Of a stretch of 64,000 nt of DNA, positions 11,915 to 21,494 are shown in pieces. The stretch lies in the NCBI GenBank assembly GCA_001910725.1, contig MJGA01000003.1, forward strand, positions 1,736,001 through 1,800,000, written 5' to 3'. A model generated the notes under the pieces. That model was not told where the DNA came from, searched no databases, and saw only the letters and a program-made list of their open reading frames with translations. Position numbers and translations under genes: made by a program. This stretch comes from Phanerodontia chrysosporium (lineage: Eukaryota > Basidiomycota > Agaricomycetes > Polyporales > Phanerochaetaceae). The first letter of the stretch is position 1. Every line of letters begins with the position of its first letter.

Positions 11915-14663
11915 CTACGTCGCGCTGCCGAAGCGCGAGCCGACACCCGTGCGGGCCCTCGGGCGGTTCACGACGCCGCCGACTTTGACACCGGCCTTCT
12001 TCAGGTCCTCGGCTCGCACGCCAGGCGGCCGCGACACGGGAGTGCCGCGTCCGCACGCGGCACAGTACTCTTGGCCGCCCTCCTTCGCCCGCAGCTCGTC
12101 CACTTCCGCCTTGAGGTCTCGGACCTGCCCTTCAAGCTCCCACAACCGGTGCTGCCACGTCTTCCGCGCCGTGATGATCTGCTCTTGCAGCGCGCGGATG
12201 ACGGAAGACTGGTCTTCTTCCCCGACAGACCTGATATCCACGATGGACTCGTCGAGCTTGCACAGCGGCGAAGGGCTCCTAGGCGATATGACGGATGCGC
12301 CGGTCGTCGGCGTACCGGTATCGACGTCCAGTGAAGGACGAGGGAACTCCTCTGGATCGCTTATCTGCCCGCCAAGCTCGCCAAAATTCATGGATACGGG
12401 CCGCAGGCTGAGTGCGGGGCAATCAGACGGCTTGTGATCGTCTGCGGGCGAGAGCAGGGTTCTGTCGTTAGTCGGCAGTCTCGGCGTCGACAAACAGCCA
12501 GCATGGCTATCGTTGCTGGAGACAAGCGTGTGCGCTCGTGAACGCGGAGCAGGTGGCGGGGAGGAAGTGACGATCGAGAGACCAGGGGCGTTGCGGCGAG
12601 CGCTGATCTGGCGCTCCCGTGTTGGAGATGCGACGGTACGTATCCTTCATCGGATCGAGAGTCAACGGACGAGCCGGAGCCCCCTTCAGACTCAGCTAGT
12701 AACGAGGGAGTGAGAGACGGGACTGGGACTCTGTGAGCTGAGGGTTTGCGTGGATGGGTATTGATAGACGGGGTGGAGGGAGTAACGGTGACAGTCGTGG
12801 TTGTAGTTGTCGCCGCTGTGGAAAGTATATCCGCCGAGATGGACGGAACAGGGGGTGGAGAGGGAGGCACTTTTTCTTTAGAGTTGAAGAGCCTCATGAA
12901 TCCACTTTTCTTCCTGACGACTGACTTCGCGGGTGCTCCAGAGGTACTGGCCAAAGAAGACGCGCTCGGGAGGGTGGGCGTATTCTGCGAATCGGCGCTC
13001 GACAACCCGAACGTCTTGCCCTTCAAGCTGCCGCTGCCGCTTGCAGAGCGCATCCGTGTCCAATTGATGGCACTCTGCGCGAAGCCTGAGTCCGCAGTTC
13101 GCGCGCTCGGGGAAGCCGCCGCACCAGACGTCGTGGCGGTGGCGGTGGCGCTGCGGGAACGCTCACGCGCCTGCGCCTCTTCCAGAGAGATGAGTTTAAT
13201 AGGTATGGGGTTTGGGCTCTGCGGCCAGGACGGGTTGACGACAGACGGGGATGGAAAGTCGGGCTGGTTATAGACCGTGACTTCTTCACCAGAGTCATCT
13301 GAGCCACGGCTCTGGATCTGGTAGTTAGGGGTAATGTCGATGGGACCCAGCTGCTTCCCACTTCTAGCCAGAGGCCGCGAGGTGACGACGGATTCCTTGG
13401 TGCCCTGCATAGAAGATATCGATGTCCCAGGCGTGAGAACAGACGACCCATGCGAGCGCGAATGCGACATCGTGCTCATAGTAGTTACAGTACTGGATTC
13501 AGTGATTGTGGTGGAGGATTCACTTCGAGCGACCGAGGGAGAGTGAGGTGAAGAAGCCAAGGCATGCAGCTCCTCCAGTTTCCGAGTAGGACCCGGTTCG
13601 CTAGGATACGATCCCACTAGGTCAGGGTTGGCGTAAGGATGATATTCGTGTAGGTGATGCGATGGCGAGCTCGGAGATGGAGAGTCACCAAGTGACGGCC
13701 GCGAATCGGGACGAGAGTCTTCGGACGCTGTCGGCGAGGATATATGTACACCGCGACCGTTCTTCGCAGCAGATTGATAGCGAGAAGCTGCTCGCGTGTC
13801 CAGGGGTTCGGGTCTACTTGTGTTGGTGGGAGTGCGCGAGCGAAAGCGAGGTAAAGACAGCTTCTCGCGCAAGCTGCTTTGCGGGGAAGGTGACAAAGCG
13901 AGAGACGTGGACGACATGGATGCTTGCGCCAGAGCCCTGGAGAGTTGGTTGGTTATATTCAAGCAACGTCAATGCGAATTGATATAAAGACCACATACAT
14001 CAAGGCTCCACCAGCCGAGACATGAGAGGACGTCGTGTCGAAGGACTGCTTACCCCGAGACTGGATAGACTCGAGGCTCGGCCGCGGCTCTGTTGCATTT
14101 CGGATGTCTCGTCCCCAAGGCTTCTTCGCCGCGTCGCGTTTGCCGAACTTGAACGCCCCTTTGATACCAGCACTGTCTGGCTCTGCTTGCTCACTGTTGT
14201 CCTCATCGGTTTCCCAGGGCGCACGCGAGTGGACGGTCATCTTCGGGCCGTACGTGCTGACCCTGTGAACCTCTGTGTCGTCGGGGTCAGCTTCTTCTGT
14301 CGCCGACTCATCCTCACTGAGTTCCTCAGGTGGCAGGACCGACTGGTCAGACATGTACGAGTTGCGCGGGTCGTCGTCGAGGTCGAGACTGCTGGCCTCA
14401 GGGATGTCCAGTCGCTGACGGTCGGACATGGGCGACCGGGGCTCGGATGGCTGTACCGGAGTCTGAGGGTGGTAGTAAGTGCCGGGGTCGGCGCGGTCGA
14501 GTGGGCGCGGGGAGAAATAGGCATGGCTGTAGATTGAAGGAGAGTCTGAGAATTCCGAGAGAGAGGGAAAGCGGCCGTGGATATCAGCGCGGGCGGCGCG
14601 TTGGTCAAGAAGACGTCTCAGGTGGTCTCCGTCGTGGAAATCGGAATCATAACCTGAAGACAT
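11915..14663 (-). CDS. Unrecognised Ser/Pro-rich fungal protein with C-terminal coiled coil
   Basis: I do not recognise the family. The start at 14663 gives MSSGYDSDFHDGDHLRRLLD; an in-frame ATG at 14789 is an alternative. The N-terminal third is acidic and Ser/Pro-rich, the middle about 400 residues are low complexity (SPSPQSSLREKLSLPRFRSR, runs of Thr near TTTTTTVTVTPSTPS), and the C-terminus has a short helical segment (ITARKTWQHRLWELEGQVRD, LKAEVDELRAKEG) followed by one CxxC pair in EYCAACGRGTP. Introns are present near 13960-14020. The frame joins cleanly to the C-terminal part only if one base is missing at GGGG 12585-12588. A single CxxC could bind metal only as a dimer or with other ligands; function unknown. 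Confidence 0.7.
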
Positions 14664-15606
14664 GCTGTCCGCTGTACCAGCAGTCCTGGCGACGCCGGCG
14701 TCGGCGAGAGAAAGAGAGTGGGAGAGAAGGAGGGAAGGAGGCAGACGAGAGAGAGGGTCCGGCGCGATAGGCTCTGAGCCGTGCAACATAGCTTAGCGGG
14801 GCAAACACGCGCAAATAAATAGTATCCGAGCTGCGACCCGCCCGACGGTGGCACGGTGCAGACCACGGAGATGTTCTAGAGCCAGTACCTGAGCACGTTC
14901 ATCCCGCTCATCTGCTTCCTCCCGGACTATGTCTTTTTCCACCCAGCGCGGAGCACTCGCCGGCCTGAAACTCCGCACTCGAAACGGGGCACGGCGGCCG
15001 TGCCAGATATGCCTCCGCGCCGCGAAGCAGGATCTGTCGCTGCCACCAGGCTTGCAGGGTGGTCAGCACCCGTGCTACCGCGCATCCCGAGAGGCAGCGG
15101 TGATCTGCAGGGCACCCCTGGGCCCCTGTGCACGCAGCTCAGGGCTTCCAATCAGGACGAGGCGTCTGGGCCGTCCGTCAGATCTGCAGATCGCCCACTC
15201 CTCCTGTCCTTGCACCTCCCCCGATTGCAAATCCCGCGCTACGCCATGTGCACTTTTTCATGCATGCCAGCCTAGAATTTCACTGCATGATTTCGAATTC
15301 CATGGTGCGCGCCGCCGGAGTTGCCACACCTAGACACCATGCTGCATTCCAGCTGCACGAGCCAATCGCAGGCTATGCGAAGCATTCTCCGCCGCACCTG
15401 CGCAGCTCGTGTCGTCCTTGCTCTGCTTCCAAGTGGCAGTGGCAACCCACCAAAGCGCGCGGGAAACGCCGAGTTCGAAGGAACCGCCGGCTTGGCGCTT
15501 CTCCTGAACCGACAGCTTGTCTCCGCACCTTTTGGGCCCCCCTCCTGCTCTATCTTTGTTTCTGCACTCTATCATCGGCGCTCCAAGTTCTTCACCAGCA
15601 CGTCCA
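14664..15606. other. Divergent intergenic region upstream of CGR1
   Basis: GC-rich spacer between two head-to-head genes. It contains a perfect 12-bp palindrome at 15181-15192 (GATCTGCAGATC). The open frames here overlap one another in several phases and have no family signature, so I treat them as noise. It should contain the two promoters and 5' untranslated regions. Confidence 0.45.
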
Positions 15607-16159
15607 ATGTCTGAAACACACCACGCGGAGAGCTCCAGCGCGCACGAGCAAGTGATCCCGATCGCACCCTCGTCTGCTGGACGGGTTTCCGGGAAGCCGT
15701 GGAAGCTGGCCAAGGCTCCAACCGTGTAGGTCTAGACAGCGAAAAGTTTTCATTGCGCCTTGCGCTGACTTTGCGGTCCCAGGCGGTCTCATCTGCCTGA
15801 CGGCGTAAAGACGAAATGGGAGGAGAGGATGCAGAAGACGCAGAAGGAGAAGGCCATCAAGAAGCTCCAGGCCGAACTAAAGGAGGAAAAGCTGGCAGAG
15901 AAACAGAGGTGCGCACGATATTGTCTCTTCACCTCCTGGATTGACCTTACGATTCCACGCGTACTCCAGACGTCGCGAGATTACACTTGAGCGAAAGAAA
16001 GCTGCCGAAGAGCGCAAGCGTCTCGAAGAGGAGAAGGCGAAAGTACGCGTGCTTCTTGCTTCACATCGTGCTATAGTTGACCTGTGTTGCTAGATGGGTG
16101 CACGCAAAGCTGCTCGGCTTCGTCGTAAGGCTGGTCGGACCAAGAAAATCAACCACTAG
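15607..16159 (+). CDS. CGR1: rRNA-processing protein CGR1
   Basis: Cgr1 is a small, basic nucleolar protein of the pre-60S particle required for 27S rRNA processing. Four exons: 15607-15725, 15783-15908, 15970-16042 and 16094-16159, total 384 nt and 127 residues, close to the yeast and filamentous fungal sizes. Hallmarks are SGKPWKLAKAPTV, TKWEERMQKTQKEKAIKKLQ, a long charged helix (EITLERKKAAEERKRLEEEK) and the basic tail ARKAARLRRKAGRTKKINH. Every splice junction restores frame. It sits among other ribosome-assembly genes (NIP7, SPB1). Confidence 0.93.
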
Positions 16160-16533
16160 AAGGCTATGTTTATTGCTTTTCGTTGGGAGTTTATGGCGTT
16201 TTTACTCGCACTCTTTCATGTTCCTTTGATATGTAACATCATCTGTATTCTTAATGCATCATACGTACTAGCAAACTAGCACTTAGAGCAAAGCCAGCCA
16301 TGCTTGTTTTGCTGTGGGCGCCTGCGTGTAGGCCAAACCCAAAATTTGTGATGGCGCCATAAAAGGCAAAGGCTTTGGAATTTAACAAGGCCAAACAAAG
16401 TGGACCACTCTGTGATGTCACTTGACACCTTTGTGGCGCTCACCTCCAACATGACGTCACACGTGCATGTCTATATAGGATGCGACCTGCGCGTCGATGT
16501 TCAACACTTTTGTACACGACTCTCGTCTCAAAC
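16160..16533. other. Intergenic promoter region of the small hydrophilic gene
   Basis: Holds the CGR1 3' end and the promoter described separately. A perfect palindrome ATGGCGCCAT lies at 16351-16360. No coding frame. Confidence 0.5.
16413..16478 (+). promoter_or_regulatory. CRE/E-box/TATA promoter cluster
   Basis: A CRE-like site TGATGTCA (16413-16420), a perfect CRE palindrome TGACGTCA (16452-16459), an immediately overlapping E-box CACGTG (16460-16465) and a TATA box TATATA (16472-16477) lie 56-121 bp before the ATG at 16534. CRE sites bind ATF/CREB-type bZIP factors and CACGTG binds bHLH factors in fungi. The grouping suggests strong, stress- or nutrient-responsive expression of the downstream gene. 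Site matches are seen; regulation is inferred. Confidence 0.6.
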
Positions 16534-17002
16534 ATGAACAGCAACACTGGAACTAGTCAGACATACGAGGCCGGTGACCAGCGGTAAGTCGCCTCGCACA
16601 GAGACAATGAGTTGGGGACTCAGCTTTTACTGCGATAGGCACTCCAGCGCGGCCGAGTCCGCGAACCAGCAACACATGACATCTGTACCGAAAGGTGCAC
16701 ACAACCTCAACGACCCGAAGTGCGTATTCTCGAAACCGTGCTTGCCGGGTATCCATTCTAACGCCGGTTGCAGGGATGAGCGTAGCCTCAGGAACAGGGT
16801 CAACGCTGAGCAAGAACTCCGGCAGCAGAGGAAGGGCGAGATGATTAATGAGATCCCGCCCGAGACAGGGGACCCCTACGCGGGCGACCCCACTTCCTAC
16901 GCGAAACAACATGGCAACAAGCCCTCGAGAGGTGCTGAAATCGACAAGGAGCTCAAGGAAGACGACGAGCAAAGATTGAGGGAGAAGGGCATCAAGCACT
17001 AG
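16534..17002 (+). CDS. Small highly hydrophilic protein, unknown function
   Basis: Three exons (16534-16583, 16639-16719, 16774-17002; total 360 nt) give a 119-residue protein. It has no hydrophobic segment, no signal peptide and no cysteine; it is rich in Asn, Gln, Lys, Glu and Gly, with SVPKGAHNLNDPKDERS in the middle and PSRGAEIDKELKEDDEQRLR near the end. The composition resembles LEA-like or hydrophilin-type desiccation/stress proteins, but I cannot name a family. Both introns are short (55 and 54 nt) with clean GT-AG borders, which supports a real gene. The promoter has CRE, E-box and TATA elements. Confidence 0.75.
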
Positions 17003-17100
17003 AGGCATATGTAACATTACGAAACAATCAACCCTGTAGAATATCAACAGTATGCATACAATCCACGTGTAGTGAACACTAGACGAAACAAGAGAATGGT

Positions 17101-20100
17101 CTAATTGCGCTTGCGTTTCTTCTGGGCTTTCTCCCGTCGCTTTTGTGCGCGGACCTACGAGTAATATGTTAGTCGATTGTTCCGATAGTAGCTCTTTCCA
17201 ACATACCTCTTTCTTCATGCGCGAGTCTACCATTACGTAGCGGCCCTTGACACCCTTCGGCCTTCCTTTCAGACCCTTGTGAGCGCCCTTCGCAACGACG
17301 ACCTTGATCTCCTTCTTTGCCTTCTTCGTCGACGTGCCCTTCGCCATGAGCTTTTCGATCTGCTTCGCCTTCTCCCGCTCGGTCATGTCAGACATCTCGC
17401 TGACACCCTCGGCCTTCTTGAGAGCCTTCTCGAAGCGCTGCGCCGCCTTCATCTTCTTCCGCGCCTTGGCCTCCGCGACCTTCTTGATAGGCCGCGCGTC
17501 CAGCGCGCGCATCTTGGCGCGGAGCGCAGCGACGGCCTCCTTCGTGACGGGTATGTTGGCCTTGTAGTGCTTCTGCTCGTCGTCAAGGAACCACGACGGT
17601 AAGCCGTCCTTTGCGTTCAGCGAGTACCGGTTGAAGCCCTCGTTGATGAGCTCTGTCCGCGTCTTTTGGTGGTTCACAAGCTGTTGCGCCAGTGTGACCG
17701 CTTCGGCTGTTGTCAAGCCATGTTCTGGAGTGATCCCAAGGTAAGATGCGTGTGACAGGGCTGTAACGAAAAAACGTACTCCGGATGTGCTCCTGTTTGA
17801 CCTCATCCTCATTCTCACCGTCGACGTCCCACATGTCTACGTCACCGTCCTGATCCTGAGGAACAATCTCAAAGTCGTCCTCATCTTCCGAAACCTTGTC
17901 TATCCGTGAGCATGACCGCACAGACGAAGTAGGTGGATACGCACGTTAGAGGCACCCTCCTCGACGTCAACGCCACTGTCTTCGTCCTCGTCCATGCCGT
18001 CGTCGCTCGCTTCCTCTTCCTCCTCTTCATCTTCCACGTCGGACAGGCCGGTGCCCTTGAACAAGCCTTGGCTGAACCAGACTTGAGCGTTACGGCTAAG
18101 AGCCTCCTTGCCTTTCGACGAGGAAGGAGCAGCGGCCTCGACACGGGCCTTCTTCCGCTGACTCGAGCCAACTTCGTCTGCTCGTGACCGCTTCGCAGGG
18201 CGCGACGCGGTCTCGAAGCCTGAATCCTCGTCCATGTCGCTATCCAAATCTGAATCCGAGTCAGCCCCCGCCTTCTCCTTCGCCCGTTCCATGACATCGT
18301 AGCCACCCTCTTCGTCATCCTCGCTGTCCTCGTCGTCGCTATCCTTCTTCTGGATACCCGCCCACTCCTCCCGATCCTTGCTGTTCTTCCGCGCTTCCTT
18401 CACCTTGTACTTCGCATCTCGCTCCTTGAGGCGTTCCTGGTACGCATCGTACAAACCATCGAGCTCTGCCTCGAGCTCGTTGACTTTCCGCTCTCTCTCG
18501 TCCTCCGTGTCCAGGATCTCGTCTTCGCTATCAGCATCCGCCTCCTCGTCTTCCGAGCTCTCAGCGTCGGACTCCTCGCCTAGAGCAGACAGCCCGCCTT
18601 TCTTTTGAGGCCTTTGGCGGTGTGCTCAAGATCGAAGATGTCTTCTTGACCATGGAGAGAAAGGTCGTGTTGCTCCATACCGATATCCATCGGTGCAGTC
18701 ATCTGGAGCTGCATGCGCTGGATAGTACGGGTCTTAAGTTCGTTCGCCCGACGGCGTTCGCGCTTAGCCCTTGCAGATGCCTCCGCGTTCAATCGTTCCA
18801 ACTGTGCAATCGTTAGTATGATAAGCGTTCAAGGAGAGGGGCAGCAGAGCGCACTTCTTCTTGGATCTGTGTCTCCTCATCAACCTCCTCCGTGACCTCA
18901 ACCTCTTCGGTAATTTCTTCCGTAGGCTTAGTCTTGACTTCAAGGCCAATCTGTAATTGCATGTGAACAACAGCAAATGCAATGCATGACAAGAACATAC
19001 CTCTTCGCGAAGGGCTGTACGCCATTTCATGAGGGTTTTGAAGTCGCCCTTCCCGAGCACCTTGAGATCCTGGCAGTTCTCCTTGACATCCTCGGTTGTG
19101 ATATCCATCGCCAACCACTCCTTTTCCTCCTCCGTCTCGAATGCAATCTTATTAACAGTGCCGAGGAACGAGACGGGGTCTTGGCAGCGGATAAAGTCTG
19201 CGGCGTTGGCTTTCTTGAAGAGAATGTAGTCACCCTCATCGTATCCGTCACGCTTGCGTCGCTTCTTCTCCGGCTGGAAGACGTTGGCCTGTGCGTTTGC
19301 CGCGACCTTCTCGCCCTCAACAGAGGTAGAGGCCGAAAGGTCCTTGAAGACGTGCTTGGGGTCGAAGAACTTGGGGTCGATGTGTTTCGGAGCCAAGAAG
19401 TCGCGGCAGACAACGAAGATTTCAGCGGACACATTCCTGCAAGGCTGTTAGCATCTTGACACAATGAGAGACTTCCAGAGCGAGCATGTGAAGGGTGCTT
19501 GATGCTCACCTAGAGGATGGGGGCTTCGTTGCTTCAACTTTGCCGAACAGTTGGTTGAAGACCCAAATGAGGTTGTTATAGTCCGCGGAGCGGAAGACCT
19601 TGGTCACGAATGTACCACCCTTCATGAGGAATTCCACGGCAAGCTTCATGGACATGAGCACGAGCTCGGACTGGCTGTATGCGTCTTGCACCCAAGCGGT
19701 ACCAACGTTGGGAGCACCATCATGAAGAACGACGTCCGCCTTCCAGTCCTTCAGCTCACCGCGGATTAAGTTGCGGCAAAGGGGGGTCGTGATATCGCAG
19801 GCAAATGTAACGACGCGCGGAATGGGTTTGATTGGGACCAAGTCAACACCTGTGAAGAAGCGTCAGGGATCATCTCTCAAGTGCGAAAAGCGTAGTGTGC
19901 GCACCGACAATAACACTGTTCACTGGCATGTACTTGCTCGCTACCTGCAACCAACCACCAGGGGCAGCGCAAAGATCGATACAACATCTTGCGTTCTCGA
20001 GGAAGGAGTACTTCTTGTTGAGTTGGATGAGCTTGAAAGCTGAACGAGCGCGGTAGCCTTGCTCTCTGGTTGTGGATGAGCGATGTACATGGTGCCAGCG

Positions 20101-20178
20101 AGGGGAGAATACTCACTTCGCGAGCTTGTAGTACTTATCAAGACGACCCTTTCCAGTCTTTTTCTGTGCCTTACCCAT
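17101..20178 (-). CDS. SPB1: AdoMet-dependent rRNA methyltransferase SPB1 (one one-base deficit)
   Basis: SPB1 2'-O-methylates a conserved A-loop guanosine of 25S rRNA within pre-60S particles. Start at 20178 gives [20 protein letters not shown]. The FtsJ/RrmJ domain follows with the SAM-binding motif [26 protein letters not shown] and [14 protein letters not shown] (catalytic K-D-K-E set expected). Then come EATKPPSSR, the DUF3381 region, an acidic linker, and the Spb1 C-terminal domain ([52 protein letters not shown]) ending in a basic [12 protein letters not shown] tail. The linker reads through only if one A/T is missing at the run 18603-18606 (joining HTAKGL to [14 protein letters not shown]). 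About eight introns. Divergent from the DUF423 gene. Confidence 0.92.
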
Positions 20179-20464
20179 GCTGAATGAACGACTGGGGGTG
20201 AGACGTCTGTGGTATAATGGTAAGGCTCGCCGTACGTTAGCGCCCAAAAGAATTTGTGAGAGCGGATCGGCGAGGCCTACGGATCAAGCGCGCGATTCAC
20301 AGGCCTGCACCGGACCCCAGACTCGCGTGTACAAAGTATTTAGCCGGCATGCCGTCCTGCTTGCGTCCTACCTCGGGGGTTGCGGAACGTCCAACTCTTG
20401 ACCTCGAATGCCTGGGTTGACTGAATCTACTCCTCTGCTTGCTCGCCCGTTTGTACGTCCCTCT

Positions 20465-21118
20465 ATGTTGTGGCGAACAGGCGCTGTCCTTGGTACGTCT
20501 CGCCTTCAAACCCTTCTGTCAGTCGCTTGGTGCTGAACGCGTCTGCGATGTTGCGCTCGTATCATCTGCGCATGACAACTTCCAGCCACATTTGGCATGG
20601 TTGCTGGAGCTTTTGGCTCGCATGGCCTGCGCAACAAGCCAGGTATCACGCCGGATAGGATTCATGCTTGGGAGACAGCCTCACACTATGCTGTAAGCCA
20701 ACTCACTCGTCCTCCACGCCCCGCGAGATGCAGCTTGTTTGGCCGCGATCCTAACAAAAGATAAAGCTCCTGACATCTGACATCGCGTTGTAGATCTTCA
20801 ATGGTCTGGGCTTGATGCTCGTGTCGCTGCACCCTCGTTTCGCGGTGCACCGGTTCGCAGGACCCGCTATGACCGTTGGCAGCATTGTGTTCTCTGGGAG
20901 CATCTTTGCCCTCGTCCTCGCCCGGGATCGGTACGTGGTGTAACGCTGTCGTACCGGAGTGCGCTGCTAACAAGATTACTAGCCTCAGGTGGCTCGGGCC
21001 TGTCACTCCTCTTGGCGGCGCTTTGATGATGGCCGGGTGAGCTACCTTTGTTAGGAGTTATAACCACCGTCGTTCTCACTGTTCTCTCGCTTTCAGGTTC
21101 CTCTCCCTTGCATTCTAA
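20465..21118 (+). CDS. DUF423/TMEM256 family small membrane protein
   Basis: Five exons (20465-20492, 20586-20692, 20794-20930, 20989-21036, 21097-21118; 342 nt) give 113 residues, exactly the typical family size. The family signature is GMVAGAFGSHGLRNK followed by AWETASHYAIFNGLGLMLVS. Three to four hydrophobic helices are visible (for example TVGSIVFSGSIFALVLARD and VTPLGGALMMAGFLSLAF). Known homologues are membrane proteins of unknown function. The first coding exon is only 28 nt, so the start (MLWRTGAVL) depends on the 93-nt first intron; it fits the family N-terminus well. Start codon 286 bp from SPB1 on the other strand. Confidence 0.85.
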
Positions 21119-21494
21119 GGCTCTGGCACTGTACTAGTAGAGCGTGCGATAGTGGGTACCGAATGAATATGAAGCGCGGGAATGAATCATGCCATTGAGC
21201 GGTCACGTGACCCAATGTTGGACTTGGTGTTAGACTCGACCGTGACGCTCTCGCTTCGCCTCGTGCTTCGTGGTCAAAGACCGCGTCGACGTGCTGCAGC
21301 CTGGATATCTCTTCTCCTTCTCCTCCCTATTATTATTTCTCTGTACTATAATTGATTTCCACATCCGGTCGCTCCTCGCCGCCGGGTCCGACCTTTTCTC
21401 GAGACGAAACCTCGTCCCATCACCGCAATCACCACGCCGTCGCCTCCTTCCCTTGTTTCTTGTTCTCCTCCGTCACTCTCTCTCTCCCGCTGCC
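21119..21494. other. Intergenic spacer before the C2H2 gene
   Basis: Contains the 5' region of the next gene. The longer open frame starting at 21270 continues upstream of the chosen ATG, but this part is pyrimidine-rich (21300-21490) and looks like a 5' untranslated region. Confidence 0.5.

Noticed and set aside
13983..13995. TATAAAGACCACA shared with the adenylating enzyme promoter (39322-39334)
   Set aside because: At 13983 the sequence lacks the left arm of the inverted repeat and lies in an intron/exon border of another gene; likely chance.
15000..15655. Open frames of 91-175 codons upstream of CGR1
   Set aside because: Overlapping frames in GC-rich sequence; the longest runs into the CGR1 first exon in the wrong phase.
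20206..20230. Possible tRNA A-box (TGGTATAATGG) upstream of SPB1
   Set aside because: No matching B-box or foldable cloverleaf follows within the right distance.
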